Shown: in pieces, positions 1 through 9,063 of the stretch
How positions within the stretch are numbered: position 1 is the stretch's first letter
Layout: each line of letters begins with the position of its first letter
Origin: Gemmatimonas sp.
GTDB taxonomy: Bacteria; Krumholzibacteriota; Krumholzibacteriia; LZORAL124-64-63
DNA: 57,551 nucleotides
Assembly (NCBI GenBank): GCA_013824755.1
Contig: PNOJ01000003.1
Span: 1 to 57,551, forward strand
Direction: 5' to 3'
Notes under the pieces: generated by a model
Database searches by the model: none
What the model saw: the letters and a program-made list of their open reading frames with translations, nothing else
Told to the model about the DNA's origin: nothing
Program-made: the position numbers and the translations under genes

Positions 1-1
1 G

Positions 2-1762
2 CCGTCCGCCGCGATGGTCCAAGTCCAGCCCGACAGCTTCGTCCTGCGCGCCTACGCCGCCGATTCGGTGCACCTCGCCGGCGCCTTCAACGGCTGGGCC
101 ACCCAGAACGCGGCGTACGCCTTCGTCCCCGACGGCGACGGCGTCACCTGGCGCTTCGGCACCGACCTGCCGGCGGGCGTGCAGGCCTACAAGTTCGTCC
201 TGCGCAAGGGCGGCGTGGTCACCTGGCTGACCGATCCCATGGCCCCCGAGGTCCAGGCCGGCGGCGATCCCGCGCAGGCCAACGCCCTGTACGGGCGGAC
301 CCTGCCGTCGATCCGCGACCTGGCGACGCCGATCGACCGCACCAAGCTGGTCATCTACGAGATCGCCCCGAACGACTTCTCGGCCGCCGGCACCTTCGCC
401 GGCATCATCAGCGGCCTGGACACCGGGCCCAACCTGGTGGACCTGGGCGTCAACGCCATCGAGCTGATGCCCGTCAACGCCCCCTCGTACAACGGCTGGG
501 GCTACGACCCGGTGCTGTACGCCGCCCCCAACCCCGCCTACGGCACGCCCTACTTCTTCGCCCTGCTGGTGGACCGCTGCCACGAGCGCGGCATGGCGGT
601 CATCCTGGACGTCGTGCTGAACCACCAGGCCGGCGGCGGCATCCTGCGGCAGCTGGACACCTTCGCCGGGACCTACCACTTCACCACGACCGAGTCGAAC
701 CCCTGGGGCATGGTCGAGCTGAACTGGAGCGATCCCGCCCTGAAGGCCCACGTCCGCGACGCGATGCTGCACTGGGTCGACACGTACAAGGTGGACGGGT
801 TCCGCTTCGACTACGTGGCCGGCGAGGGCTGGGCCACCTGGGAGTACCTGCGCGACGAGCTGCGCGCCGCGCGCCCGGACCTGCTGCTGATCGGCGAGGA
901 CTTCCGCTACCCCAACGAGGGCAATGCCGTCACCCACGGCTACGACGCCCAGTGGGGCGGCAACCACACCGACAGCTGGGGCGGCGGCGGCAACAACTTC
1001 CTGCAGGTGATGACCACGAACCTGACGCAGAACGGCTTCGCCTGGCGCGGCTCGACCGCGACCAGCCTCGGCTGCTGGAGCTTCGGCTGCCGCAACATGT
1101 GGGCCTCGGCCAACGTGATCGGCGCCAACAGCCAGTACAACGGGACCAACGGCGACGGCTTCAGCGACGTGAAGTCCCTCGAGACGCACGACGAGAACCG
1201 CCTCGCCTGGGCCGTGGACACCTACGGCTCGGCCGACGCCCAATCTATCGGCGGGCGGCAGAAGTCGGAGCTCGGAGCCTTCGCCCTCTTGACCAGCGTC
1301 GGCATCCCGATGCTCTACAACGGCCAGGAGATCGGCTGCGACGAGTTCCGCCCGAGCGACCCGACCACCTTCAAGATCGACTGGGCCACCGGCGACCAGT
1401 CCCTGCGTTCCGTCTACCGCAACCTCATCCGGCTGCGGCGCGACGAGGCCGCCCTGGCTTCGTTGACCACCTGGTTCACCTGGCGCGCCGCCGACGCCGA
1501 CCACTACGACCGTACGCTCTGCTACTGGCGCGGCGGGGCCGTGTCGTCGCAGGCGGAGATCGTCGTGGCCTTGAACTTCGACCACAACGACCACACCTGG
1601 CCGGTGGCCTTCCCGGCGAACGGGATCTGGCAGCGATTCCATCCGGAGACCGGAGCGTGGGAGGCGGTCGAGATCACGGGGAACCAGCTCGTGGTCGCGC
1701 AGCCGGCTTCCTCGGGGGCGTTGTGGCGCAAGGCGGACGGTGTCACCGGAGTGCCCGAGTAG
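2..1762 (+). CDS. GH13 alpha-amylase-family glucan enzyme, 5' end cut by window
   Basis: Cleaves or rearranges alpha-glucans (glycogen/starch type), by family. The reading frame is open to the left edge, so the start at position 14 (ATG) may be internal and the gene partial. Counting from that ATG (582 aa), residues ~8-80 form an E-set/CBM48-like sandwich (AGAFNGW). A TIM barrel follows with the four GH13 regions: DVVLNH (~199), GFRFD (~262, nucleophile D266), GEDF (~294, general acid E295) and ETHDEN (~390). The C-terminal all-beta domain ends at the stop codon. Branching enzyme, debranching enzyme or maltooligosyltrehalose-type hydrolase cannot be separated by eye. It converges on the deacetylase gene 9 bp downstream. 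Confidence 0.9.
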   Translation, partial: PSAAMVQVQPDSFVLRAYAADSVHLAGAFNGWATQNAAYAFVPDGDGVTWRFGTDLPAGVQAYKFVLRKGGVVTWLTDPMAPEVQAGGDPAQANALYGRTLPSIRDLATPIDRTKLVIYEIAPNDFSAAGTFAGIISGLDTGPNLVDLGVNAIELMPVNAPSYNGWGYDPVLYAAPNPAYGTPYFFALLVDRCHERGMAVILDVVLNHQAGGGILRQLDTFAGTYHFTTTESNPWGMVELNWSDPALKAHVRDAMLHWVDTYKVDGFRFDYVAGEGWATWEYLRDELRAARPDLLLIGEDFRYPNEGNAVTHGYDAQWGGNHTDSWGGGGNNFLQVMTTNLTQNGFAWRGSTATSLGCWSFGCRNMWASANVIGANSQYNGTNGDGFSDVKSLETHDENRLAWAVDTYGSADAQSIGGRQKSELGAFALLTSVGIPMLYNGQEIGCDEFRPSDPTTFKIDWATGDQSLRSVYRNLIRLRRDEAALASLTTWFTWRAADADHYDRTLCYWRGGAVSSQAEIVVALNFDHNDHTWPVAFPANGIWQRFHPETGAWEAVEITGNQLVVAQPASSGALWRKADGVTGVPE

Positions 1763-1771
1763 GCGCGCGGC

Positions 1772-2668
1772 TCAGGCCAATGGCAGCGTTCGCGTCGGCA
1801 AGCCGCCGTTGCGCCGCAGCAATGCGGCGTGCTCCCCCATCGTGACGAAATTCCCGCCGCGCAGCACGCCCTCCAGCTTGGCGAAGGTCGAGTTTTGCCC
1901 GCCCTGGCTGAGCAGCCGCTTCACCGGCGACTGGCCGATGCGGCCGGGACGCCAGTCGTCCAGCTCCCACGGATGCAGGTAGGTGACGATGGGCTGTCCT
2001 TGGCGGCGGGCCAGCGCGCGCAGGCCGCGGGAGGCGGGGGCCGGCAGCAGGCGCAGGTAGGCGCCGCCGGCGAAGCCGACGTTCACGCCCAGGACGCGCG
2101 CGGTGGTCATGGGCATCACCAACAGGGGTTCCCGCCGGTCGCCGTCGGGGGGCGGCTGCAGCAGGAAGGGCCGGCGCGGCGACGCGGGCTGCCCGTAGTG
2201 CGGGTGGTGGACCGGGAACAGGGAACAGTCGTAGGTGAAACCCGCCTCGCGCAGCAGGTGCAGGTAGCCGTGCACCGGCGGCGTGATGGTGAAGCTCGGG
2301 GCCCGGTAGCCTGCGACGCGTTCGACGCCCGCGGCCGCCAGCGCCGCGCGCGCCCGGCTCAGGTCGGCGCGGAACTCGTCCGGCGACAGCCGGTGGACGA
2401 CCGGGTGCGCGTAGGAGTGGCAGGCGATCTCGTGGCCGGCTGCCGCGATGCGGCGGACCAGATCGGGGTGGCGCTCGGCGGTCCAGCCCAGGACGAAGAA
2501 GGTCCCGGTCACCCGGTGCTTGGCCAGCAGGTCGAGGCAGCGTCCGGTGTTGGCGACGACGCGGCTCTCGCGCCCCTCCCAGGTGTCGGGCGGCGCCTGG
2601 TCGAGGTAGTTGTGGCCGTGGAACCACTCCTCGACGTCGATGGTCAGGATGTCCGGTGTCGCGTTCAC
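1772..2668 (-). CDS. polysaccharide deacetylase, DUF3473/XrtA-associated type
   Basis: NodB-fold carbohydrate esterase that removes N-acetyl groups from a cell-surface or exported polysaccharide. The 298-aa protein opens with ILTIDVEEWFH (the D-E-W form of the NodB metal motif) and has the metal-binding HSYAHP (H-x3-H) near residue 84 and GYRAPSF near 120. The C-terminal third, with TYLHPWELD, matches the DUF3473 extension of deacetylases found in exosortase/PEP-CTERM exopolysaccharide clusters. The start is GTG at 2668, with GGGAGGG just upstream. No signal peptide is visible and no exosortase or glycosyltransferase lies nearby, so the cluster link is by family only. Confidence 0.88.
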   Translation of the reverse strand: MNATPDILTIDVEEWFHGHNYLDQAPPDTWEGRESRVVANTGRCLDLLAKHRVTGTFFVLGWTAERHPDLVRRIAAAGHEIACHSYAHPVVHRLSPDEFRADLSRARAALAAAGVERVAGYRAPSFTITPPVHGYLHLLREAGFTYDCSLFPVHHPHYGQPASPRRPFLLQPPPDGDRREPLLVMPMTTARVLGVNVGFAGGAYLRLLPAPASRGLRALARRQGQPIVTYLHPWELDDWRPGRIGQSPVKRLLSQGGQNSTFAKLEGVLRGGNFVTMGEHAALLRRNGGLPTRTLPLA

Positions 2669-2734
2669 GTGCCCTCCCTTCGGCCCACCAGTCTAGGCGC
2701 AGGCTGTCACACCCGCCGCCGCCCGTCAATCAGG

Positions 2735-2763
2735 TGTCGCCATTCCTCTCCTTCACCTATAAG
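2735..2763 (+). promoter_or_regulatory. candidate promoter for M16 peptidase gene
   Basis: The 140-bp divergent gap between the deacetylase and the M16 gene holds TATAAG (2758-2763), the only AT-rich hexamer there. A poor -35 (TGTCGC, 2735-2740) lies 17 bp upstream. The -10 call rests on base composition and position alone. Confidence 0.25.
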
Positions 2764-2808
2764 CTGACGCTTCCCGCCGCCTGAACCGACACCGATCCGG
2801 GAGATGAC

Positions 2809-5484
2809 ATGCCGCTGCGCTACCTGGCCTCGCGCGACCGTATGGGCGGGGCCGTCACCGCCCGCCTGACCAACGGCATGCGCCTGATCGTCATGGAGGA
2901 CCGCCGCAGCCCCGTCGCGGTCTGCAACCTCTGGGTGCGCGTCGGTTCGAACCTGGAGCCCGACGGGGTGCGCGGCTGGGCGCACGGCATCGAGCACCTG
3001 CTGTTCAAGGGCACCGCCCGGCGGGCCGAGGGCGACTTCGCGCGCGAGGTCGCCGACCTCGGCGGCACCACCAACGCCGGCACCGGCTACGAGACCACCA
3101 ACTACCACATCACCGTGCCGGCGGAGCACCTGCCCGCGGCGGTCGACATCCTGCACGACGCCCTGTTCCACTCCACGTTCGAGCCCGCGGCGCTGGACGC
3201 CGAGCGCCAGGTGCTGGTCCACGAGAACCACATGTACGACGACCAGCCCTCGGGCTTCGGCGTGACCTGGCGCTGGGGCCTGGAACTGGCGCGCGACGCC
3301 AGCCCCTACCGGCACCCCATCGGCGGGCGGGACGAGGACCTGCTGTCCACGCCCCGCGAACGGATCGTCGACTTCTGGCGGGCCGCCTACCAGCCCGACC
3401 GCGTGACGGCCGTGGTGGTGGGTGACGTCGAGGCCGGATCGGTCCTGGACCTGCTGGCCGCGACCTTCGGCCCCGAGGCGCCGCCGCGCCCCTATGATCT
3501 ACCGACCCCGGCCTGCGAACCGCCCCACGACCGCCTGCGCGCGCGGCTGGCGCGGGGCGACCTGCAGCGCGTCTACGGCAAGCTGCTGCTGCCGGGCGTG
3601 GCCGAGAGCGATCCCGACCAGCCGGCCCTGGCCGTCGTGCAGCAGATCCTGTCGGACGGGCGCAGCGCACGGCTCTACCGCCGCATCCAGGAGGGGCTGC
3701 AGCTGGTCGGCGGCATCGGCCTGCTGAGCGAGTCCGGCCCGCGCGAGGGGCTGCTGGTGGTGGACTTCGAGACCGACGCCGCGAATGTCGCGGCGGCCGT
3801 CGCGGAGATCGGCGGCCTGCTGCAGGAGATGAAGGACGCGCCACCGGATGAGAACGAGCTGGACCGCGCGCGCATCCGCACCGAGCGCGGGCACGCCTTC
3901 GGCCTCGAGACGGTGCAGGGGCGCGCCGCGAACCTGGGCTGGCACGACGCCATGGGCGACCCGCGGGCCGCCTTCGACTGGCCGCAGCGGGTGGCCGCGG
4001 TGACCGGCGCCGACGTCCAGCGCCTCTGCCGACGCCTGTTCGTGCGCGAGGAGGCCGCGGTGCTCGTCTACGCCCCCGCCAACGGCGGCGACGACGGGAT
4101 CCCCGCGGACGCCGCCGCCTGGGAGGCGCTGCTGGCGCCGCGGCTCGGCGGACGCGCGGACGGGACGGGACCGGCGCCGACGTCGGCGACGGTCGCTCCC
4201 ACCGGGATGGCAGCCGTGACCCCGGCCATCAAGACGACCGCGAAGAACGACCGCCCCTTCGAGGAGATCCTCCTGCGCGGCGGCCTGCGCCTCTACGTGC
4301 GCGAGGACCGCAGCCTGCCGGTGGCGACGCTCAGCCTCTACGCCGCCGGCGGCGTCTGCCACCAGGCGCCGGGGCGGGAAGGGCTGGCCCACCTGACGCA
4401 GCAGGTCCAGGCCAAGGCGACGGCGCGGGAGGACGCCGCCGCGCTGCACGCCGCCGTCGAGAGCTGCGGCGCCTCGCTCTCCCCCTTCTCGGCGCGCGAC
4501 CACACGGGCCTGTCGCTGACGGGCCTGACGGCCCGCCTGGATCCCTTGCTGGAACGGCTGGGGCGCCTGGCCTGCGCGCCCGCCTTCCCCGCCGACGAGC
4601 TGGAGCAGGAACGCCGGCTCGCGCTGGACGACCTGCAGGCCCAGCAGGACGACCCCTTCCAGGCCGCCGCCCGCGCCCTGCGCGCCGCGATGTACCCGGA
4701 CCATCCCTACGGCTCGCCCATGGCGGGCACCGAGGCCTCGCTGCCGGGCCTGACGCGCGACGACCTCGTCGCCCACCACGCCCGCCTGTGGACGTCGCGC
4801 AACGTGCACGTGGTGGTCTCGGGCGACGTCAAACGCGACCGCCTCGCGGCGCGGATCGAGACGATCCTCGGCGACCTCCCGGACGCCCCCTCGCCGCCGC
4901 TGCCGCCGCTGGACCGCGTGCCGGCGGCCGCCGGCGTCGAGCGCCAGCGCCTCGGACGCGACGTGCGCCAGAGCGTGGTGCTGTGCGGCTGGCGCGGCCC
5001 GCTGGACCCGAACACCGACCGCGCCGCGCTGGCGCTGCTGCAGAGCCTGCTGAACGGCCAGAGCGGGCGGCTCTTCGAGGCCCTGCGCAACCGCCGCTCG
5101 CTGTGCTACACGACCGGGATGCAGGCCGCCCGTGGCTTCGCGCCGGGCATGCTGGTCGGCTACGTGCTGACCGACCCCTCCACCGAGGCCGCGGCCGCGG
5201 CCGCCCTGGTCGAGGAACTGCGCCGCGTCGCCGCCGAACCGGCGGCGGCGGCCGAGTTCGCGCGGGCCCGCGCGCGGCTGCTGGGCAACCTGCTGATCTC
5301 GCGGCAGAGCAACGCCGCGCGGGCGAGCCGCTGCGGCGCCGACGTGCTCTACGGCCGCGCGCCCAACAACATCGCCCACCACCTGAAGGAGATCCGCGCG
5401 CTGACCCCGCGGCGCGTGCGCGACGCCGCCGCGCGCTACCTCGGCGCCGACGATCACTGGGAAACGGTGCTGGGGCCGGACTGA
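2809..5484 (+). CDS. M16 family zinc peptidase, fused active + inactive halves
   Basis: Insulinase/pitrilysin-family (M16) protein of 891 aa that joins two M16 units in one chain. The N-terminal unit has the inverted zinc motif HGIEH (H59, E62, H63) and a downstream acidic helix (ERQVLVHE, ~137). The C-terminal unit (~residue 470 on) has the same fold signature, but the motif position reads LAHLTQQ, so it cannot bind zinc; one active and one inactive half is usual for the family. An R/Y-type substrate-gripping region (RNRRSLCYT) is present near 760. No signal peptide is seen, so it may act in the cytoplasm or start further upstream. It is followed by a strong hairpin. Confidence 0.92.
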   Translation: MPLRYLASRDRMGGAVTARLTNGMRLIVMEDRRSPVAVCNLWVRVGSNLEPDGVRGWAHGIEHLLFKGTARRAEGDFAREVADLGGTTNAGTGYETTNYHITVPAEHLPAAVDILHDALFHSTFEPAALDAERQVLVHENHMYDDQPSGFGVTWRWGLELARDASPYRHPIGGRDEDLLSTPRERIVDFWRAAYQPDRVTAVVVGDVEAGSVLDLLAATFGPEAPPRPYDLPTPACEPPHDRLRARLARGDLQRVYGKLLLPGVAESDPDQPALAVVQQILSDGRSARLYRRIQEGLQLVGGIGLLSESGPREGLLVVDFETDAANVAAAVAEIGGLLQEMKDAPPDENELDRARIRTERGHAFGLETVQGRAANLGWHDAMGDPRAAFDWPQRVAAVTGADVQRLCRRLFVREEAAVLVYAPANGGDDGIPADAAAWEALLAPRLGGRADGTGPAPTSATVAPTGMAAVTPAIKTTAKNDRPFEEILLRGGLRLYVREDRSLPVATLSLYAAGGVCHQAPGREGLAHLTQQVQAKATAREDAAALHAAVESCGASLSPFSARDHTGLSLTGLTARLDPLLERLGRLACAPAFPADELEQERRLALDDLQAQQDDPFQAAARALRAAMYPDHPYGSPMAGTEASLPGLTRDDLVAHHARLWTSRNVHVVVSGDVKRDRLAARIETILGDLPDAPSPPLPPLDRVPAAAGVERQRLGRDVRQSVVLCGWRGPLDPNTDRAALALLQSLLNGQSGRLFEALRNRRSLCYTTGMQAARGFAPGMLVGYVLTDPSTEAAAAAALVEELRRVAAEPAAAAEFARARARLLGNLLISRQSNAARASRCGADVLYGRAPNNIAHHLKEIRALTPRRVRDAAARYLGADDHWETVLGPD

Positions 5485-5502
5485 GACCGGTGCGGGAACG
5501 AC

Positions 5503-5538
5503 GCAGGGGCCGGAACGCGCTCGCGCTCCGGCCCCTGC
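5503..5538. terminator. hairpin between convergent genes
   Basis: A 12-bp perfect stem (5503-5514 with 5527-5538), with further pairing inside, lies 18 nt after the M16 stop and 14 nt before the cupin stop. It has no U-tract. A bidirectional terminator for both genes is the likely role. Confidence 0.6.
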
Positions 5539-5551
5539 CTGCGTCCGGCCG

Positions 5552-5905
5552 CTAGCCCCGCAGGGGGTAGCGGTGGGGATCGTCGCCCATGTCGATCACG
5601 TGCGACATCTGGCTGAACGAGGTGCGGTGCTTCTTGCCCGCGGGGATGTAGTAGACGTCACCGGCCTGGTACAGCTCGGTGCGGCCCTCGATCTCCAGGG
5701 TCATCTCGCCGGTGACGAGGTAGCCCCACTGGGCGCCGTGGCTGTGGTCGGGGACGGTCACGCCTTCGTCGAAGCGGAAAAACGTCACCTGTTTCTCGTG
5801 GTTCTTCAGGGAGTGGCCGGTCACGCCGGCGACGTGGAATTCGATCGCGGGGAGCTTCAGGACTTCCTCGGGCCAGACGCTGCCGGCCGCTTGCAGTCTT
5901 GCCAT
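5552..5905 (-). CDS. small cupin-domain protein
   Basis: Single-domain cupin of 117 aa. The start is taken at ATG 5905 because a GGGAGG site precedes it; an in-frame ATG at 5944 lacks one. Cupin motif 1 reads PDHSHGAQWGYLVTG, keeping the two metal histidines but with W/Q where the usual glutamate sits. Motif 2 is GDVYYIPAGKKHRT with the third histidine. Metal binding is therefore likely; the substrate is unknown, and a sugar/small-molecule binding or regulatory role is as likely as enzyme activity. Its own promoter is visible just upstream. Confidence 0.88.
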   Translation of the reverse strand: MARLQAAGSVWPEEVLKLPAIEFHVAGVTGHSLKNHEKQVTFFRFDEGVTVPDHSHGAQWGYLVTGEMTLEIEGRTELYQAGDVYYIPAGKKHRTSFSQMSHVIDMGDDPHRYPLRG

Positions 5906-5951
5906 GGAGACCTCCCGGGGTGGGTTGGTGTAGGCAGGTTCCACTGCGTTC

Positions 5952-5979
5952 AGGATACCGAAATCCGGGTCGTTTGCAA
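5952..5979 (-). promoter_or_regulatory. candidate sigma-70-type promoter of cupin gene
   Basis: Read on the minus strand: TTGCAA (5979-5974), 16-bp spacer, TATCCT (5957-5952), about 47 bp before the chosen ATG. It is the best-looking housekeeping promoter in the left part of the window. Confidence 0.45.
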
Positions 5980-5989
5980 CAGGCTCTCT

Positions 5990-6472
5990 TCAACCTCGCG
6001 GGGCGTAGTCGGTTCCGCGCATCGGCAGCGCGGGGCCGCCCGCCACGACCTCCGAGTCGAGCACTTCCCCGACCAGCAGTTCGTGGTCGCCGGCTTGATG
6101 TCGGCCCACCAGACGGCACAGCAGCCGAGCCGCGCAGTCCCGCAGCGCCGGCACGCCCGTTCCGAGCAGGACGGCGGGCGTGCGCTCCCACTTGTCGAGA
6201 TCGCGGCCGGACTGCAGCCCGAACAGGCGAGCGACCTCCACCTGCCCCTCGCTCAGCACCGAGATCGTGAATTCCCGCCCGTCGCACAGCAGGCCGTGGG
6301 TGTGCCGCAGCGGCGAGACGGCGACGGCGAGCAGGGGCGGCGCCGACGAAACCCGGGTCACCCAGGCGGCGGTCAGGCCGGCACGGCGCTCGCCGTCGGC
6401 GGCGCCGACGACCACCACGGGCGAGGGCAACAGCTGCAAGGCGGGGTCGTGGGGCGAGGGCGTCGGGGCCAT
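5990..6472 (-). CDS. flavin reductase-like (FMN-binding split-barrel) protein
   Basis: Flavin reductase-like domain protein of 160 aa, expected to bind FMN and use NAD(P)H to reduce flavin or act with a partner oxygenase/oxidoreductase. Family features visible are an N-terminal PSPVVVVGA strand, the GLTAAWVTRVSSAPPLLAVAV segment, HTHGLLCDGREFTISVLS and the C-terminal HELLVGEVLDSE strand with conserved H and G-E. The start ATG has GGGAGGATCCC before it. It lies 46 bp downstream of the kinase gene in the same direction and could be cotranscribed; nothing shows a functional link. Confidence 0.85.
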   Translation of the reverse strand: MAPTPSPHDPALQLLPSPVVVVGAADGERRAGLTAAWVTRVSSAPPLLAVAVSPLRHTHGLLCDGREFTISVLSEGQVEVARLFGLQSGRDLDKWERTPAVLLGTGVPALRDCAARLLCRLVGRHQAGDHELLVGEVLDSEVVAGGPALPMRGTDYAPRG

Positions 6473-6518
6473 GGGATCCTCCCGGAGCGCGCGGGTCGGG
6501 ACGGCGACAGCCTGCAGC

Positions 6519-8168
6519 TTAGCCGTCGCTGGGGTCGCGGTCCAGTTCGCCGTTGGCGGCGCCGGCGCTCTCGGCCAGGACCTCGGGGAAGGTAAAGGCG
6601 AAGCGCGAACCCCGATCGACCTCGCTCGTCACGGTCAGCACGCCGCCCATGGCCGCCACGGTCCGGTGCGCGATGGCCAGCCCCAGCCCGCTGCCACCGT
6701 GCTTGCGGGCGATGTCCCGGCCGGCCTGCTGGAAGGGCTCGAAGATCCCGTCCAGGCGGTCGGCGGGGATGCCGGAGCCCGTGTCGGCGACCGAGACCTC
6801 GAGCCAGCCGGCGGCCTCCGCGCGGCGGCAGGCGACGGTGACCGCGCCGCGGCTGGTGAACTTCATCGCGTTGCCCACGAGGTTCATCGCCACCTGGCGC
6901 AGGCGCGTCGGGTCGCCCTCCTGCCCGGCCGGCACCGCGGGGTCCACGACGAGCGTCAGGGCGACGCGCTTCTCGCGCGAAGACGAGGCGAAGATCCCGC
7001 ACACCTCCTCGAGCACATCGCGCACGCTGAAGGGGATGCGCTCGAGGTCGAGGCGGCCGGCCTCGATGCGCGACAGGTCGAGCACGTTGTTGATCAGCGA
7101 CAGCAGGACCTGGCCGCTCTCCTGGATGGACACGGCGAAGTCGCGCACGTCCCGGTCCCCGAGGTTCGGCATGGTCAGCAGGTCGGCGAAGCCGACGACG
7201 CAGGTCAACGGCGTGCGGATCTCGTGCGACATCGCGGCCAGGAACATGCTCTTGCTGCGGTTGGCCAGCTCGGCGGCGCGGCGTGCGTCGCCGGCCTCGG
7301 TCAACGCGCCCTCCAGGTCGGCCTTGGCCCGGGCCAGGTCGGCGGCCACCTGCGCGTAACGCTGCATCGCCGCGCGGGCGGCTTCGGCGGCTTGCGCCTT
7401 CTCCTGCGTGTAGCGCAGGATCATCCCGGCGACCTGCAGCTGCTGCACGGCACCGGCCTGCCGGGCGTACTCCTCGCTGGCGCGGCGCCCCGCGAGGTTG
7501 GCCACCAGCTCGACCAGGCGGCGCTGCGCTTCGGATTCGGCAAGCGGGCCGTGGCCGACGAGCCGGCCGAGCACGGCGCGCTCCTTCTCGTGCGACAGCA
7601 GCACCGGGACGTGCCACAGCGCGGCGCCGCACGCCGGGCAGCTCGCTCCCGCCGGCCGCGCGCCGGGATCCGGGTCCGGGTCCGTTTCGAGCTGTTCGGC
7701 GACGGCCGCGACGCACGCCCCGCTGCAGGTGGCGCCGGCGGCGGCGCCCCCGGCGGCCAGGATGCGCCCGTCGTCGACCGGACGGTAGCCGCGCCCGTCG
7801 CGCAGCACCAGGCAGGTGCACAGGCCGACGCCCCGCGCCAGCGCGTGGCGCCAGTAGGCCAGCTCGGCCAGGTCCAGGACGGACTCCGGCGGCACGTCGC
7901 GCACCGGCAGCAGGCGCCCGTCGCACCAGAGGTCCGGTCGCTGCTGGGCTTCGTGAAGATAGCGGCGCAGGTCCTCGAGGTCGGCGGCGCCCAGACGCTC
8001 CATGAGATCCCCGCCGGAATACCCGGACTGCAGGCGCTCCCGCTGCAGCTGCGCGTTCTCGGCCTCGAGCCGGCGCACGCGCATCTCGAGGCGCTCCTCG
8101 CGCGCGAGCACGGGTTCGGCGCCGACGGCGTCGGACGGCACAGGGATGTCCAGGGTGCGGTCGCTCAT
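6519..8168 (-). CDS. soluble sensor histidine kinase with cysteine-containing sensor region
   Basis: Two-component sensor kinase, 549 aa, with no membrane segment. Residues 22-48 are a short coiled coil. Residues ~55-225 form a sensor module resembling a PocR-type domain, with cysteines at about 117/119, 148/152 and 177/180 that could bind a metal, Fe-S cluster or redox signal (inference). A coiled coil (~255-305) leads to the H box SHEIRTPL (H315). The ATPase domain carries NLVGNAMKFT, DTGSGIP and GGSGLGLAI. No response regulator is adjacent, so its partner is elsewhere. The last ~15 residues after the ATPase domain are low complexity. Confidence 0.9.
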   Translation of the reverse strand: MSDRTLDIPVPSDAVGAEPVLAREERLEMRVRRLEAENAQLQRERLQSGYSGGDLMERLGAADLEDLRRYLHEAQQRPDLWCDGRLLPVRDVPPESVLDLAELAYWRHALARGVGLCTCLVLRDGRGYRPVDDGRILAAGGAAAGATCSGACVAAVAEQLETDPDPDPGARPAGASCPACGAALWHVPVLLSHEKERAVLGRLVGHGPLAESEAQRRLVELVANLAGRRASEEYARQAGAVQQLQVAGMILRYTQEKAQAAEAARAAMQRYAQVAADLARAKADLEGALTEAGDARRAAELANRSKSMFLAAMSHEIRTPLTCVVGFADLLTMPNLGDRDVRDFAVSIQESGQVLLSLINNVLDLSRIEAGRLDLERIPFSVRDVLEEVCGIFASSSREKRVALTLVVDPAVPAGQEGDPTRLRQVAMNLVGNAMKFTSRGAVTVACRRAEAAGWLEVSVADTGSGIPADRLDGIFEPFQQAGRDIARKHGGSGLGLAIAHRTVAAMGGVLTVTSEVDRGSRFAFTFPEVLAESAGAANGELDRDPSDG

Positions 8169-8292
8169 GCCACCACCGTTGCTGCCGGTCGGGTGCGGAA
8201 TCTCTCCCGGTAGGGATCGGCCGGCGGGACCCGTTCTTGAGTCTGGATATCGTCTTGAGCCGCAGGAAGTTGGGGACGGCGGCGGCGGCGCC

Positions 8293-8865
8293 TCAGCCGT
8301 GCCGGCCGAGGCCGTTGAAGAGGTCGAGCTGGGGAGAGTGCCGGGGCAGGCCGACCGCCTCCAGGACCTGCCCGATCCAGCCGTCGCGATCGTCAGGGTC
8401 CAGTTCGAGCCGAGGCTGGTCCAGTTCCGCGAGGAGTTCCTGGATCAGGGCGTCGATGCCCATCTGGAAGCCGGCCGACGTGTCGCGCGTGCCGTCGAAG
8501 GCGGGCGCGCCGAGCACGGGTACCCTCACCAGCAGCGTGTAGGTGCCCAGCCAGTGGCGCAGCAGGGGTTCGAGGTCGGGGCGGCGGCCGACGGCATGGA
8601 CCATGTAGGCGTAGTTGTCGAGCACCGAGCGGTCGCAGACCACGGCCTGGTAGGCGGCGGCCGTGGCGATCTCCCAGGCGATCTGCGTGTGGAGGATCCA
8701 CTCCTGGGCGCCGCTGGTGGTGTCGCGGTTGATGGGCAGCGGGCAGTGCCGGGCGACCTCCTTCACGACGTCGACGCCGATGTCGAGCCGTTTCAGGCAG
8801 GCCGCCAGCTCGAAGCAGAGGGTGGTCTTGCCCACGCCGTGGGTGCCGATGAACGCGATCTTCAT
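8293..8865 (-). CDS. P-loop NTPase, AAA_28/nucleotide-kinase-like
   Basis: Small (190 aa) P-loop protein. Walker A is GTHGVGKTT at residues 7-15, near the very N-terminus as in nucleoside and ribosylnicotinamide kinases. The segment VVCDRSVLDNYAYM (~96-109) resembles the Walker B/DRS motif of deoxynucleoside-kinase-like and NadR-like kinases. The C-terminal tail is acidic and proline-rich. An ATP-dependent kinase of a small molecule is the best guess; the substrate is unknown. It lies 124 bp upstream of the kinase gene, same strand. Confidence 0.75.
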   Translation of the reverse strand: MKIAFIGTHGVGKTTLCFELAACLKRLDIGVDVVKEVARHCPLPINRDTTSGAQEWILHTQIAWEIATAAAYQAVVCDRSVLDNYAYMVHAVGRRPDLEPLLRHWLGTYTLLVRVPVLGAPAFDGTRDTSAGFQMGIDALIQELLAELDQPRLELDPDDRDGWIGQVLEAVGLPRHSPQLDLFNGLGRHG

Positions 8866-8947
8866 GATGAGCGACCATAGCGGCCCGACGGCCCGCCGTC
8901 CAGCCCGGAGTCGGCTGCCGGGAATCGGCGCTCCGGGAACAACGGCT

Positions 8948-8999
8948 CCTGGCGGCGGAGCCGCTCCGATGGTATCTCTATGGGCTCCGGACCGCCAGG
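8948..8999. other. long hairpin in divergent intergenic region
   Basis: An 8-bp stem (8948-8955 with 8992-8999) stacks on a 7-bp stem (8956-8962 with 8983-8989), separated by a 2-nt bulge, enclosing a 20-nt loop that contains TGGTATCTCTATG. It lies between the P-loop gene (minus) and the DksA-like gene (plus). It could be a leader structure or an operator; the looped TGGTATC resembles promoter boxes found elsewhere in the window. Confidence 0.4.
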
Positions 9000-9030
9000 C
9001 GGCGGCCCGGGACCGGCGACGAACGAGACG

Positions 9031-9049
9031 GCGCCCCCGGCGGGGGCGC
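9031..9049 (+). other. GC hairpin just before the DksA-like gene RBS
   Basis: An 8-bp all-GC stem (9031-9038 with 9042-9049) and 3-nt loop end 5 nt before the AGGAGGT ribosome-binding site of the next gene. If transcribed, it would sit directly against the initiation region and could limit or buffer translation. Confidence 0.4.
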
Positions 9050-9063
9050 GTTCAGGAGGTACG

